64,000 nt of DNA from positions 929,949 to 993,948 of the forward strand of contig NZ_JARKMX010000008.1 of assembly GCF_029360705.1 (NCBI RefSeq), given 5' to 3'. Shown here piece after piece: positions 8,233 to 16,469 of this stretch. The notes under the pieces are model-generated. The model was not told where the DNA came from and searched no databases. It saw only the letters and a program-made list of their open reading frames with translations. The stretch is from Paraflavitalea pollutisoli (lineage in GTDB: Bacteria; Bacteroidota; Bacteroidia; Chitinophagales; Chitinophagaceae). A program made the position numbers and the translations under genes. The first letter of the stretch is position 1, and each line of letters starts with the position of its first letter.

Positions 8233-9393
8233 TCAGCCCTGCATAGCGGTCTTGCGGTATTCGGTGGGCGACATGCCGGTCACCTGCTTAAAGGCCCGCT
8301 GAAAAGTAGCCTGAGAATTGAAACCGCAGTCGAAAGCAATGCCGGTAATGGTCATGGTTTGCAGGTCGGCTTGCTGCAGGCGCTGCTGGAAAGCACGGAT
8401 GCGGTAACCATTGATGAACTCATTGAAACTGGAATGCTGGTGTTGGTTCAGTACTGCCGAGATGGTTTTGGGTGCAATACCGGTGTGCTTCGATAGGGAA
8501 CTAAGGCTCAGGTCAGGATCAAGGTACAGTTGTTCTTCGTCCATGGCCTTCTTTAATATGATCAGTGACTGTCCTACCGTTTCAGCAGTCAGTACCTGCA
8601 CAGGTGTCGCCTTTTGGGGAAGAGCCATGGGAATTTGATAAGTCACGAGGAGGGCCTTGATGCCCACCCAATAGATCAGGATGGCCAGCGGCACATAGAT
8701 CGGGTACCAGCCCACGACCGCTAACAGCGGTTCGCTATTACCGGGCCATACATAGGGAATCAGAAAAACCAGCCACAATACCTGGAAACCTAAAAAGGCC
8801 CATATAAACTGCCGCAGCCAGCGCACGGAAATCAACCGTGCCGTCGCAGGATCGTTTTGTACACCCCTGCCTGCGTGGTAACCCAGCAGGAAACGGTGAG
8901 CGGCCCACAGATACCCTGTAAATGATAGCCAACGGGGAATGTCTACATAAACATTATATACATCGATGTATTCGCCGAGCGGAATTTTATGGGTGACCAG
9001 GCCGAGTAATATACCACCTATATAAACGATCGCCGACAGTTGCGGCGCGAGATCGAAGAAGGTGCTTATCCAATGAACCCGGTAACGCCGCTTCCATTGG
9101 AAATCCGGGTCCATACTTGCCCGTATATAGAAATAGAACAGCGGACCCAGCGGCATGATCCACATCAGCGGCACAAACGCGCCGATAAAACCACCGAGCG
9201 TTGTGGTATATAAGGTAGACTCTTGAAAGAAACGCAGGTTGAGGCAGGCCAGCGAGAAGAACCAGATCATGACCGCGAGATAACGATTGGCTGGCTGGTT
9301 ACGCTTTCCCCAAAACAACAGGCCACCTGCAATGGCTCCCTGCACAATGCCCAGCGTAATGATCAGCTTCAAAAGGCTTACCATCGAATCCAT
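8233..9393 (-). CDS. AraC-family regulator with N-terminal membrane domain
   Basis: 386 residues from the ATG at 9393 (an upstream TTG is less likely). The first 245 residues carry about seven hydrophobic helices, for example LIITLGIVQGAIAGGLLF and VLWLVFLIPYVWP. The C-terminal 110 residues are a double HTH of the AraC type (LSSLSKHTGIAPKTISAVLN, then ITGIAFDCGFNSQATFQRAF and GMSPTEYRK). This membrane-sensor architecture is common in Bacteroidota. It is divergent from the GH127 gene about 200 bases away, so control of that gene is plausible but unproven. Confidence 0.88.
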   Translation of the reverse strand: MDSMVSLLKLIITLGIVQGAIAGGLLFWGKRNQPANRYLAVMIWFFSLACLNLRFFQESTLYTTTLGGFIGAFVPLMWIMPLGPLFYFYIRASMDPDFQWKRRYRVHWISTFFDLAPQLSAIVYIGGILLGLVTHKIPLGEYIDVYNVYVDIPRWLSFTGYLWAAHRFLLGYHAGRGVQNDPATARLISVRWLRQFIWAFLGFQVLWLVFLIPYVWPGNSEPLLAVVGWYPIYVPLAILIYWVGIKALLVTYQIPMALPQKATPVQVLTAETVGQSLIILKKAMDEEQLYLDPDLSLSSLSKHTGIAPKTISAVLNQHQHSSFNEFINGYRIRAFQQRLQQADLQTMTITGIAFDCGFNSQATFQRAFKQVTGMSPTEYRKTAMQG

Positions 9394-9541
9394 GACCCAA
9401 GATACCAATTTACAGCAGGTTATTCATCAGGCGGTAGCTGATGGAAACTGTCGCGGCCTGGTGGTAGATAAACTGGTACAGTAGGTTAATAATCACCCGG
9501 CATTGGTTAATATACGCGTATGGCAATCGTTTGTGTAGTAC

Positions 9542-9549
9542 TACATTTG
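9542..9549 (+). promoter_or_regulatory. Candidate -7 element (TACATTTG) of the GH127 gene
   Basis: Exact TAnnTTTG match 40 bases before the chosen ATG. The -33 region has no TTG at the right distance, which would fit an activator-dependent promoter (inference). Confidence 0.45.
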
Positions 9550-9589
9550 AAAAGGTCTCTTCTTGAATCATTTTAACGACAACTGTACC

Positions 9590-12349
9590 ATGCCAACAAA
9601 TCGTACTGCAAGGGCTGGCTCTTATGCCGCCCTGATCGCTCTACTGGCTGCGGCAGCACCGGCTCAAAGCCAATCGCCTGCCGCACAGCCCAACCTCGCC
9701 ATTGTAGCGACCCCATCGGCCACCAATCGTTTTGGCGGTCTCGATGCCCTCAATGATGGTCAAACGCCTACCCCCTCCGGCAACAACCGTGGTGGCGGAC
9801 GCCGTTTTCCCCGCGCTCAATATTGGGTCGAGTATACCTGGACCACGCCCGTAACGACCCGCGAAATGGCCATCTACTGGTGGGACTTCAACGGCAACCT
9901 GCGACTGCCGGAAGCTTATCGCCTTTCTTACTGGGATGGCAAGGCTTATGTGCCCGTCAAGAACGCTGCCGGCCTGGGGCTTACCAATAACCAATACAAC
10001 AAAACCACTTTCGACGAAGTAAAGACGACCAAACTCCGCATCGACCTGGACTCGGCCGACCGCGCCACCGCAACCCTGCTCGAATGGGCAGTATTCCAGG
10101 CGCCCAACTCTGCGGCTCCTGCACCGGTGGTGGCGACCAATGGCGACCGCGATGTAATGGTTGGAGGCCGTACCTGGCTCAATGGTACGGTGAAATCGGT
10201 TGACCCGATCAGTAAGATCAGCTGGACAAAGGTTTCCGGTCCCGGCAATGTCACATTCAGCAATGCCGCCGACAAGAACGCTACGGCCACTTTCTCTACG
10301 CCGGGTGACTATACCCTGAAACTTTCTGCTACCGGTGCCAAACAATCCGGCGCTTCTGACCTGAAAGTAAAAGTGCACCTGCCACCCCAGGAGAAACGCC
10401 TCGATGTGGTATATACCAAACGCTACAAGATCGACAGCAAGCTCTGGAACGATCGGGCAAAAGCCATGATCACCAACTGGATTCCCTGGTGTGTGGACCA
10501 GTGCGAGCGTACCGACCTGAAGACTGGTGAAGGTGGCATCGACAATTTCATCGAAGCTGGCAAGGCCCTGCGTGGTGAGCCCCATGCCAAACACCGGGGT
10601 TATGTATTCTCCAACGCGTGGGTACACCAAACCATCGAGTCGATCTGTATCGCGCTGATGGTGGACCCACAAGGCGATAAGGAGATCATTGCTGCCCAGG
10701 AGAAAATGAAGGTGACCCTTGAAAAATGGATCCCCCTCATCCTCTCTGCCCAGGAGCCTGACGGCTACCTGCAAACCGCCTTCACGTTACGTGACACCAC
10801 CCGCTGGAAAACCCGCTGGAACGAACGCAACCGTGGTGATCATGAAGGATATGTGGCCGGCTACTTTATCGAAAGCGCCATCAATCACTACACCCTCACC
10901 GAAGGCAAGGACAAACGCCTGTACGATGCCGCCAAGAAACTGGCCGATTGCTGGGTAGCCAATATCGCTCCCGGTAAGATCGAATGGTATGACGGCCACC
11001 AGGAAATGGAACAGGCCCTCGTGCGTTTCGGTCGTTTTGTAAACGATATGGAAGGCAAGGGCAGCCATGGCGATAGCTATATCAACCTGGCCAAATTCCT
11101 GCTCGACAACCGCAAGAACGGCAGCGAGTACGACCAGAGCCATGTTCCGGTACAACAACAATATGAAGCCGTCGGTCACGCCGTACGCGCTACTTATAAT
11201 TATTCGGCCATGGCCGATGTGGCCGCCGAAACCGGCGACCGCGATTACCAAAGCGCCGTGATGTCGCTGTGGGATAATATGATCAACAAGAAATACTACC
11301 TCACGGGTGGTATCGGCAGTGGTGAAACCTCTGAAGGTTTTGGTGGCAACTATTCGCTGCGCAACAATGCGTATTGCGAATCCTGCTCGAGCGCCGGCCT
11401 CATCTTCTTCCAGTATAAAATGAACCTGGCCTACCACGATGCGAAGTATGCCGACCTGTACGAAGAAACCATGTACAATGCCTTGCTGGGGTCTATCGAC
11501 CTCGAGGGCAAGAACTTCCTGTACACCAATCCCCTCTCCTCTTTCCAGCCACGTTACCAGTGGCATGTGTGCCCCTGCTGCGTAGGCAATATTCCCCGTA
11601 CGTTGTTAATGATCCCTACCTGGACGTATGTTACCGGCGACAAGGGCATCTATGTAAACATGTATGTGGGCAGCACTATCAAGGTAGAAAGAGTGGTTGG
11701 TACCGACGTGGAGATGGTACAGAAAACAGACTATCCCTGGAGCGGTGATATAGCCATCACGGTGAACCCTAAAGTATCGAAGAAATTCACCGTGTATGTT
11801 CGCGTACCCAACCGCACGACCAGTGAACTGTACAAACCTGTACCGGCAGTGAGTGGACTGAAAGCCCTGAAGGTAAATGGTAAAGCAGTACCTGTAAAGA
11901 TCGAAAATGGCTATGTAGCGATCGAACGTACCTGGAAGGCAGGCGATAAGATCGAAGTGGTATTACCCATGGAGATCCAGAAGATCACGGCCGATGAGCG
12001 CATCGAGGGCAACCGTGGCCGTGTAGCCATGCGCGTAGGTCCATTGATCTACAATGTGGAAACAGCCGACAACAATGGTGACATCAACCGCACCATCGGC
12101 AAAGGCCCCCTCACACTGGAGTGGAAGCCTACCTTCCTGAATGGTGTGATGACCATCAAAGGCACCTGGAGTGATGGTAGTCCACTGTTGGCTATTCCCA
12201 ACTATGCGCGCCTGAATCGTATCCCCACATCGCCCACACCCAACAATGAAAACCAAACCGTTCCTACACGCCCCAATGAGCCGCCACAGGCTCGTATGGA
12301 TCGTGCCTCACAATCGAATGTGTGGATCAAGGAAGAAAGAAAACAATAA
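9590..12349 (+). CDS. Secreted GH127 beta-L-arabinofuranosidase-like enzyme with F5/8-type domain
   Basis: 919 residues from the ATG at 9590, which is followed by an Ala-rich signal peptide. Residues about 30-170 form a discoidin-like beta-sandwich (YWVEYTWTTPVTTREMAIYW) and 175-265 an Ig/PKD-like domain. The rest is the (alpha/alpha)6 barrel of GH127 (GGIDNFIEAGKALRGEP, YLTGGIGSGETSEGFG). The zinc and nucleophile residues known from HypBA1 are visible: Glu597 and Cys599 in YCESCSS, and Cys663-Cys664 in HVCPCCVGN. The expected reaction is release of terminal beta-linked L-arabinofuranose in the periplasm. A terminator follows. Confidence 0.9.
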   Translation: MPTNRTARAGSYAALIALLAAAAPAQSQSPAAQPNLAIVATPSATNRFGGLDALNDGQTPTPSGNNRGGGRRFPRAQYWVEYTWTTPVTTREMAIYWWDFNGNLRLPEAYRLSYWDGKAYVPVKNAAGLGLTNNQYNKTTFDEVKTTKLRIDLDSADRATATLLEWAVFQAPNSAAPAPVVATNGDRDVMVGGRTWLNGTVKSVDPISKISWTKVSGPGNVTFSNAADKNATATFSTPGDYTLKLSATGAKQSGASDLKVKVHLPPQEKRLDVVYTKRYKIDSKLWNDRAKAMITNWIPWCVDQCERTDLKTGEGGIDNFIEAGKALRGEPHAKHRGYVFSNAWVHQTIESICIALMVDPQGDKEIIAAQEKMKVTLEKWIPLILSAQEPDGYLQTAFTLRDTTRWKTRWNERNRGDHEGYVAGYFIESAINHYTLTEGKDKRLYDAAKKLADCWVANIAPGKIEWYDGHQEMEQALVRFGRFVNDMEGKGSHGDSYINLAKFLLDNRKNGSEYDQSHVPVQQQYEAVGHAVRATYNYSAMADVAAETGDRDYQSAVMSLWDNMINKKYYLTGGIGSGETSEGFGGNYSLRNNAYCESCSSAGLIFFQYKMNLAYHDAKYADLYEETMYNALLGSIDLEGKNFLYTNPLSSFQPRYQWHVCPCCVGNIPRTLLMIPTWTYVTGDKGIYVNMYVGSTIKVERVVGTDVEMVQKTDYPWSGDIAITVNPKVSKKFTVYVRVPNRTTSELYKPVPAVSGLKALKVNGKAVPVKIENGYVAIERTWKAGDKIEVVLPMEIQKITADERIEGNRGRVAMRVGPLIYNVETADNNGDINRTIGKGPLTLEWKPTFLNGVMTIKGTWSDGSPLLAIPNYARLNRIPTSPTPNNENQTVPTRPNEPPQARMDRASQSNVWIKEERKQ

Positions 12350-12386
12350 GCGTTCTCGCAAGTTTTGATTGTTATACCGCAGAAAG

Positions 12387-12413
12387 CACATCACCGCGAG
12401 GTGGTGTGTTTTC
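12387..12413 (+). terminator. Rho-independent terminator
   Basis: Nine-pair stem cacatcacc (12387-12395) with ggtggtgtg (12400-12408), one G-T wobble and a gcga tetraloop, followed by ttttcattt. It ends the GH127 transcript. Confidence 0.8.
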
Positions 12414-12486
12414 ATTTTAAGATAATACCACTGCTTGCGCGGGAAGCCACATTTCCGTAGCTTAGCGCCCCATTCAACCGCCAGCT

Positions 12487-13482
12487 ATGCAAATCTTCCC
12501 TACACAACATTCCACGCTCTCCGCCACCGCCCTGGGGCCTCATATTTCGGACTTGTATAACCTCGGCCAATTATCTGGCCGGTTGTTGTTGCGGGGCGTG
12601 AGCGACACGTATGTGCTAACGGGTACGGATAAGAAATACATCCTGAAGATCTACCGGGACGTACACCGCAAAAAGGAAGAGATTCTCAGCGAGGTGGAGT
12701 TGCTGAACCAGTTACGCGCCGGAGGCGCGGCGGTATCTTACCCCCTCGCTGACCGTCAAGGCCAGTTCCTGCTACCCCTCCAGGCAGCAGAGGGGCTACG
12801 TTGGGGAGTCGTATTTACTTTCGCGGAAGGCAAGCCAGCCATGTTCCCCACGGCAGAACAGCTTGCCACAACGGGCCGCGAAATGGCGAAGCTGCACAAC
12901 ATCACATCGGGGGTGAAGCTACCCTATCCCAGAAAAGGCTATGACCACGATACCATTTTCCGGCAACCCGTGACCGTGCTGGAACCTGCATTTGCAGAGA
13001 TGCCCGATGAGTACAGGCAACTACAGGAACAAGCCGATAAAGCTATTCGTCAGCTTGATGCGCTGGGCATCGACCAATTCCCCACCGGTTATATTCAGTA
13101 CGACTTCCTGCCCAAGAATTTTCATTTCGATGCGCAGGACCAGCTCACTTTCTTCGACTTCGACTTTGCCGGCCGGGGCGTCATCGCCAATGACCTCATG
13201 ACTTACTGGGTACATTTTGCGTTGCACGCCGTCTTGGGCAGACAAACCAAAGAAAAATCGGACATCGACTTCCAGGTATTCCTCGATGCTTATACTGCCG
13301 TGCGTCCGCTCTCCGATGCCGAGATCAAGGCCTTGCCCTGGTTACATGTTGGCTTTTGGATCTTTTACATGGCTTTCAACTACGAACACTTCGACGATTT
13401 CTCTTCGCAGTACTTCAACAATGGTTTCCTGCGAGAGCGGGTCAACATTATTAAGAAGATACTGGACGTGTATGCTGTCTGA
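12487..13482 (+). CDS. Aminoglycoside/homoserine-type phosphotransferase (APH fold)
   Basis: 331 residues. The N-lobe has a Lys in KKYILKIYRD for ATP and a Glu in the following helix (KKEEILSEVELLNQL). The catalytic loop is GYIQYDFLPKNFHF, matching the APH pattern HxDxxxxN except that the usual His is Gln. The metal-binding FFDFDFAGRG follows. The layout resembles SrkA/homoserine-kinase-type small-molecule kinases; the substrate is unknown. It is single-copy, with short flanks on both sides. Confidence 0.85.
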   Translation: MQIFPTQHSTLSATALGPHISDLYNLGQLSGRLLLRGVSDTYVLTGTDKKYILKIYRDVHRKKEEILSEVELLNQLRAGGAAVSYPLADRQGQFLLPLQAAEGLRWGVVFTFAEGKPAMFPTAEQLATTGREMAKLHNITSGVKLPYPRKGYDHDTIFRQPVTVLEPAFAEMPDEYRQLQEQADKAIRQLDALGIDQFPTGYIQYDFLPKNFHFDAQDQLTFFDFDFAGRGVIANDLMTYWVHFALHAVLGRQTKEKSDIDFQVFLDAYTAVRPLSDAEIKALPWLHVGFWIFYMAFNYEHFDDFSSQYFNNGFLRERVNIIKKILDVYAV

Positions 13483-13545
13483 AGCCACTGCGTGTGACTG
13501 CCCCGGAAAAATACGGGATCATCGAACAGGTTACGGGATACGCAT

Positions 13546-13575
13546 AAAAAAACCGCCGGTAAAGAACGGCGGTCT
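13546..13575 (-). terminator. Terminator between convergent genes
   Basis: Stem accgccg (13552-13558) with cggcggt (13567-13573) and an 8-base loop. The A-run at 13546-13552 gives a U-run on the minus strand. It serves the leftward small secreted protein gene and may act in both directions. Confidence 0.78.
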
Positions 13576-13593
13576 GTTTGTATACCTGATTGA

Positions 13594-13965
13594 CTAATTT
13601 TTCTTTCTGTCGCGCATGCGCCCTTTGGCTTCCTTCTTCAGTTCTTTTTTGTTGGCCACGTAGTCGGCATATTGCGATTCCGTCAACACTTCTTTCAAAG
13701 CCTTGTCACGGTCCTGGTTGGCTTCCTTTATCTTTTTTGCCTTTTCCATTCTTTCTCCTTCTTCACTGCGGATCGCTGCGGCCTTGCTGGCCCAGGTTTC
13801 ATTGATGGCTTGCACCTTGGGGACCTGCTCGGTTGTCAGCTGCAATTTAACGGTCATGGAATCGGTCATTCTTTTGGCAGCAGCGGCCCTGTCACCTTTC
13901 TGCGCATAACCCATCGTAACACTGCCGATCAGCACGATGGCAAGCGCCCATAAATACTTCTTCAT
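13594..13965 (-). CDS. Small exported helical protein (Spy/DUF4890-like)
   Basis: 123 residues from the ATG at 13965 (a TTG two codons earlier is less likely). A signal peptide ends at GYAQ. The mature part is a highly charged helix pair with TVKLQLTTEQVPKVQAINE and LKEVLTESQYADYVANKKEL, the repeated L-t-xxQ layout of periplasmic Spy/CpxP-like proteins. It has a basic C-terminus (KEAKGRMRDRKKN). A role in envelope stress or chaperoning is inferred from the fold only. Confidence 0.65.
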   Translation of the reverse strand: MKKYLWALAIVLIGSVTMGYAQKGDRAAAAKRMTDSMTVKLQLTTEQVPKVQAINETWASKAAAIRSEEGERMEKAKKIKEANQDRDKALKEVLTESQYADYVANKKELKKEAKGRMRDRKKN

Positions 13966-13995
13966 GATCAAACTTTCTTTATTAGTTAGAAAAAA

Positions 13996-14928
13996 TTAAT
14001 GCTTTCTACGAACGGTTGTTTTTGTCCTGCTCACCTTATTACCACGTGGTCCCTGGACCGTGGTGGTTTTACGGCTAACCTGTCCATGACGGTTGCCATG
14101 GGTGGCTACCGAACGATTGACTTTGGTGGTTCTGTAATGGTTGACAGCCACCTGATGCCGGTTGACAACGGTTACTGAAGTTACACGCATCGGTCTATAG
14201 ATACGAGGCGCATATACTACCCGGCGGGTATGTACCACGGTATAATGTGGACGGAAATGATAGCGGATAGGGCGATATACTGTCCAGGCCAGGGGGCGCC
14301 AGGGACGGTACCAGGCGGGACGTACGCCCCAGCTCCAGGGAGATACCCATATACGATAGGACGGTGCATAGACATATCGTACACAGGGCCACGCCCATAC
14401 ATTCACGATCACACCCGTCGCTGCGTCTACCGGCAGCACTTCCAGGTTTGGCCCTTTCGCCAATAAAGATGGTCTGGCCTCCAGCACTGCCTGATCCTCG
14501 TCTGATGGCTCTACGATTGTCTCTTCGCCATAGATATCTTCGTCGCCGACGATTTGCAATACGGCATTGTCCTGACCAGTTTTCTCCAGTTCGATCACCG
14601 CGATGTCCTGGCTTTCTTTATCAGACACCAGTGCCTGCAGCACAAATACCTGCACATCGTTCTCCTTCTTACTCACAACCCGGATATAATCCGTTTTACC
14701 ATCTTCGTTCAGGTCCAGGTTATTGACCTTGCTGGATTCGCTATTCAGTAATTGCTCAAAGGCCTCCGGAGAAGCTGCCTGCTTAAATAATTCGAGTGCG
14801 CCCTGCAAACTAAATTGATCGCCCGGTAAGCCGGTTGAGTCCGCATTGGTCTGTGCAGAAGCTGCGGTCGACAGTAAGCCAAGGCCCAGGCCCATCAAAA
14901 GCCCCGGCGTGTACCTGCTCATTTTCAT
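13996..14928 (-). CDS. Exported protein with EF-hand-like loop and basic tail, unknown function
   Basis: 310 residues from the ATG at 14928, which begins a signal peptide (GLLSTAASAQ). The N-terminal domain (about residues 35-140) contains DLNEDGKTDYIRV, an EF-hand/dockerin-like calcium loop, followed by strands. The second half is rich in Trp, Tyr, Arg and His (PSYRIWVSPWSWGVRPAWYR), and the tail after residue 265 is Lys/Arg/Thr-rich (KTTVQGPRGNKVSR). I do not recognise a characterised family. It is transcribed in the same direction as the small helical protein, 30 bases upstream of it. Confidence 0.7.
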   Translation of the reverse strand: MKMSRYTPGLLMGLGLGLLSTAASAQTNADSTGLPGDQFSLQGALELFKQAASPEAFEQLLNSESSKVNNLDLNEDGKTDYIRVVSKKENDVQVFVLQALVSDKESQDIAVIELEKTGQDNAVLQIVGDEDIYGEETIVEPSDEDQAVLEARPSLLAKGPNLEVLPVDAATGVIVNVWAWPCVRYVYAPSYRIWVSPWSWGVRPAWYRPWRPLAWTVYRPIRYHFRPHYTVVHTRRVVYAPRIYRPMRVTSVTVVNRHQVAVNHYRTTKVNRSVATHGNRHGQVSRKTTTVQGPRGNKVSRTKTTVRRKH

Positions 14929-15060
14929 ACTAGGGTGGTTTTGTAATATCAGACGGAGGGAGGCCATAAAGGTTTAAAGCCGCCCGGTTCTTTTTTTAGT
15001 TCGACGTACAAGGCGCGGCATACCAACTGATTACCGTGCAAGGGCAGGGCTAAAAACATA

Positions 15061-15103
15061 GGAGGGCCATAATTGGCCCTCCGCAGCAAAAACTAACTTT
15101 TGC
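15061..15103 (-). terminator. Double hairpin downstream of the LytTR gene
   Basis: Perfect 9-bp hairpin ggagggcca/tggccctcc (15061-15069, 15074-15082), and beside it gcaaaa/ttttgc (15086-15091, 15098-15103). The position fits the end of the leftward LytTR transcript. Confidence 0.55.
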
Positions 15104-15174
15104 ACATGAGAAATATTACACACCCTTTATGTTGAAACAGGTAATTAGACGGCGATAGTTATAATTTGAAGTGT

Positions 15175-15726
15175 TTATTCGCCCAGCCATTGTCTGAACT
15201 GTGGCGCCCGCAGTTTGCTGATGATGATATTGGCATGTTCGCCCGGCTGCAGGTCTATACGCAAGGTCCCATTGAACCAGATGATGATCTTTTTGATCGC
15301 ATGCCGGCTGATGATGATCTGCCGGCTGATGCGGAAGAAATCGCGCGGCGATACGGTATGCTCGATCTCTTCTATGCTCGACTTGAGGATATGGTTGCGA
15401 TCGTCCCGTGTTTTCATGTATACGGTCTTGTTCTCGCAATAAAAGAAAGCGACCTGGCTGATGTGTACGGAGGTCAGGTGGCGGCCCGTCTTGACCAGGA
15501 AACGCTCCTTCTCTGCATTGTACACCGTTTCTGCCTCTTGATCCTTCAGTACCAGTGCCGCGCAGGAGCGCAGTAGCTTCCGGAGCAATTCCGGTTCCCT
15601 GGAGCGCAGCTGTTGAAACAACTGTTGTAATTCCTGATCGGCAGCCAATTCGGCCGGTAGTGGCTCTTGATTTCCTTTCACGTTGTTGGAAGGCTGCGAT
15701 GTTTTTGTCATGGTATCCTGTTGCAT
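15175..15726 (-). CDS. LytTR-domain DNA-binding protein
   Basis: 183 residues. The N-terminal 75 residues are helical and Gln/Glu/Leu-rich (LQQLFQQLRSREPELLRKLL) without a receiver domain. The LytTR domain spans about residues 80-180 (FLVKTGRHLTSVHISQVAFF, DFFRISRQIIISRHAIKKI, LRIDLQPG). Such proteins bind DNA through a beta-fold and usually work with a histidine kinase. None is adjacent here, so it may be controlled otherwise. It lies downstream of the leftward Sus operon, but a 13-bp hairpin separates them. Confidence 0.85.
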   Translation of the reverse strand: MQQDTMTKTSQPSNNVKGNQEPLPAELAADQELQQLFQQLRSREPELLRKLLRSCAALVLKDQEAETVYNAEKERFLVKTGRHLTSVHISQVAFFYCENKTVYMKTRDDRNHILKSSIEEIEHTVSPRDFFRISRQIIISRHAIKKIIIWFNGTLRIDLQPGEHANIIISKLRAPQFRQWLGE

Positions 15727-15815
15727 GGCTATCGTGGTAAGGTTCTCGATGATGTTGACAATGCAATTTATTCACCGTCGTTCTTCTTTACCGCCCGATA
15801 CCTACCAGCTTCAGG

Positions 15816-15855
15816 ATAGTACGATGAACGCACCGGTTGTCATTCATCGTACTAT
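15816..15855 (-). terminator. 13-bp perfect inverted repeat after the leftward Sus operon
   Basis: Arms atagtacgatgaa (15816-15828) and ttcatcgtactat (15843-15855) are exact reverse complements around a 14-base loop. The position, 57 bases past the last gene of the operon, favours a terminator or RNA 3' stabiliser. No strong U-run follows, so an operator for the LytTR gene is an alternative. Confidence 0.55.
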
Positions 15856-15911
15856 TTGGGATTCTATCGCTTTTAACGTAAGTTGGCAGGGCTGCTTACC
15901 TGCCTCTTCCG

Positions 15912-16442
15912 CTATTCGGGCTGTGGCGACACCATGATGAACGACGAGCGCTCACTAATCCCGTTGCCCGCCCCGGCGTCTTCCAATTCCAGGCCCAGGC
16001 CGTAATGAACAGCGGGATCGAGCAATTGCTTTTTGAGCACGATCCGGATCGCTGCAAACCTGCTTTGGGCAGGAATGGTCATATTACCCGGTGGCGTAAC
16101 GAATGAATACGCATTCGCTGGCAAGGGCACATACCCGGCGGGCAGCCAGCTGTTGTTCAGCTTCACCTTGACCGTCACCGGCGCTGTGGGCAGTGAAGCG
16201 CTCGCCAGCCGTACATAGGCGATCAGCAAGCTTTCTTCCGCCGGCGTTGGCGCGTACCCGATCGCTACAGGATCTGTGGGATCGGGCAATTGCTGTCCTT
16301 CAGCCTGCCTTAACTCTACCAGGTTTGATTTGGACGTGTACAATAGGTCGTCGACATACGTGCCTGCTTTTTTCAGGCAGCTACTATAGAGCATGGCGGA
16401 GAAGGCAAAACCTGTCAGCCATAGAGATCGATTCAGTTTCAT
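15912..16442 (-). CDS. DUF1735-like surface lipoprotein (SusE-position)
   Basis: 176 residues with a lipoprotein signal (MKLNRSLWLTGFAFSAMLYSSC). It is a beta-rich single domain with SLLIAYVRLASASLPTAPVTVKVKL, a Ser/Pro-rich middle and RIVLKKQLLDPAVHYGLGLEL, the layout of DUF1735 domains found beside SusD. It is the last gene of the GH78-SusC-SusD operon, 27 bases after SusD. It probably lies on the outer surface and helps bind the glycan (inference). Confidence 0.7.
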   Translation of the reverse strand: MKLNRSLWLTGFAFSAMLYSSCLKKAGTYVDDLLYTSKSNLVELRQAEGQQLPDPTDPVAIGYAPTPAEESLLIAYVRLASASLPTAPVTVKVKLNNSWLPAGYVPLPANAYSFVTPPGNMTIPAQSRFAAIRIVLKKQLLDPAVHYGLGLELEDAGAGNGISERSSFIMVSPQPE

Positions 16443-16469
16443 AATGAGATTTAAATGATGGTAAATGGA

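Noticed and set aside
9641-10774. 377-codon frame opposite the GH127 gene
   Set aside because: Antisense shadow of a clearly coding, high-GC3 gene; no family features.
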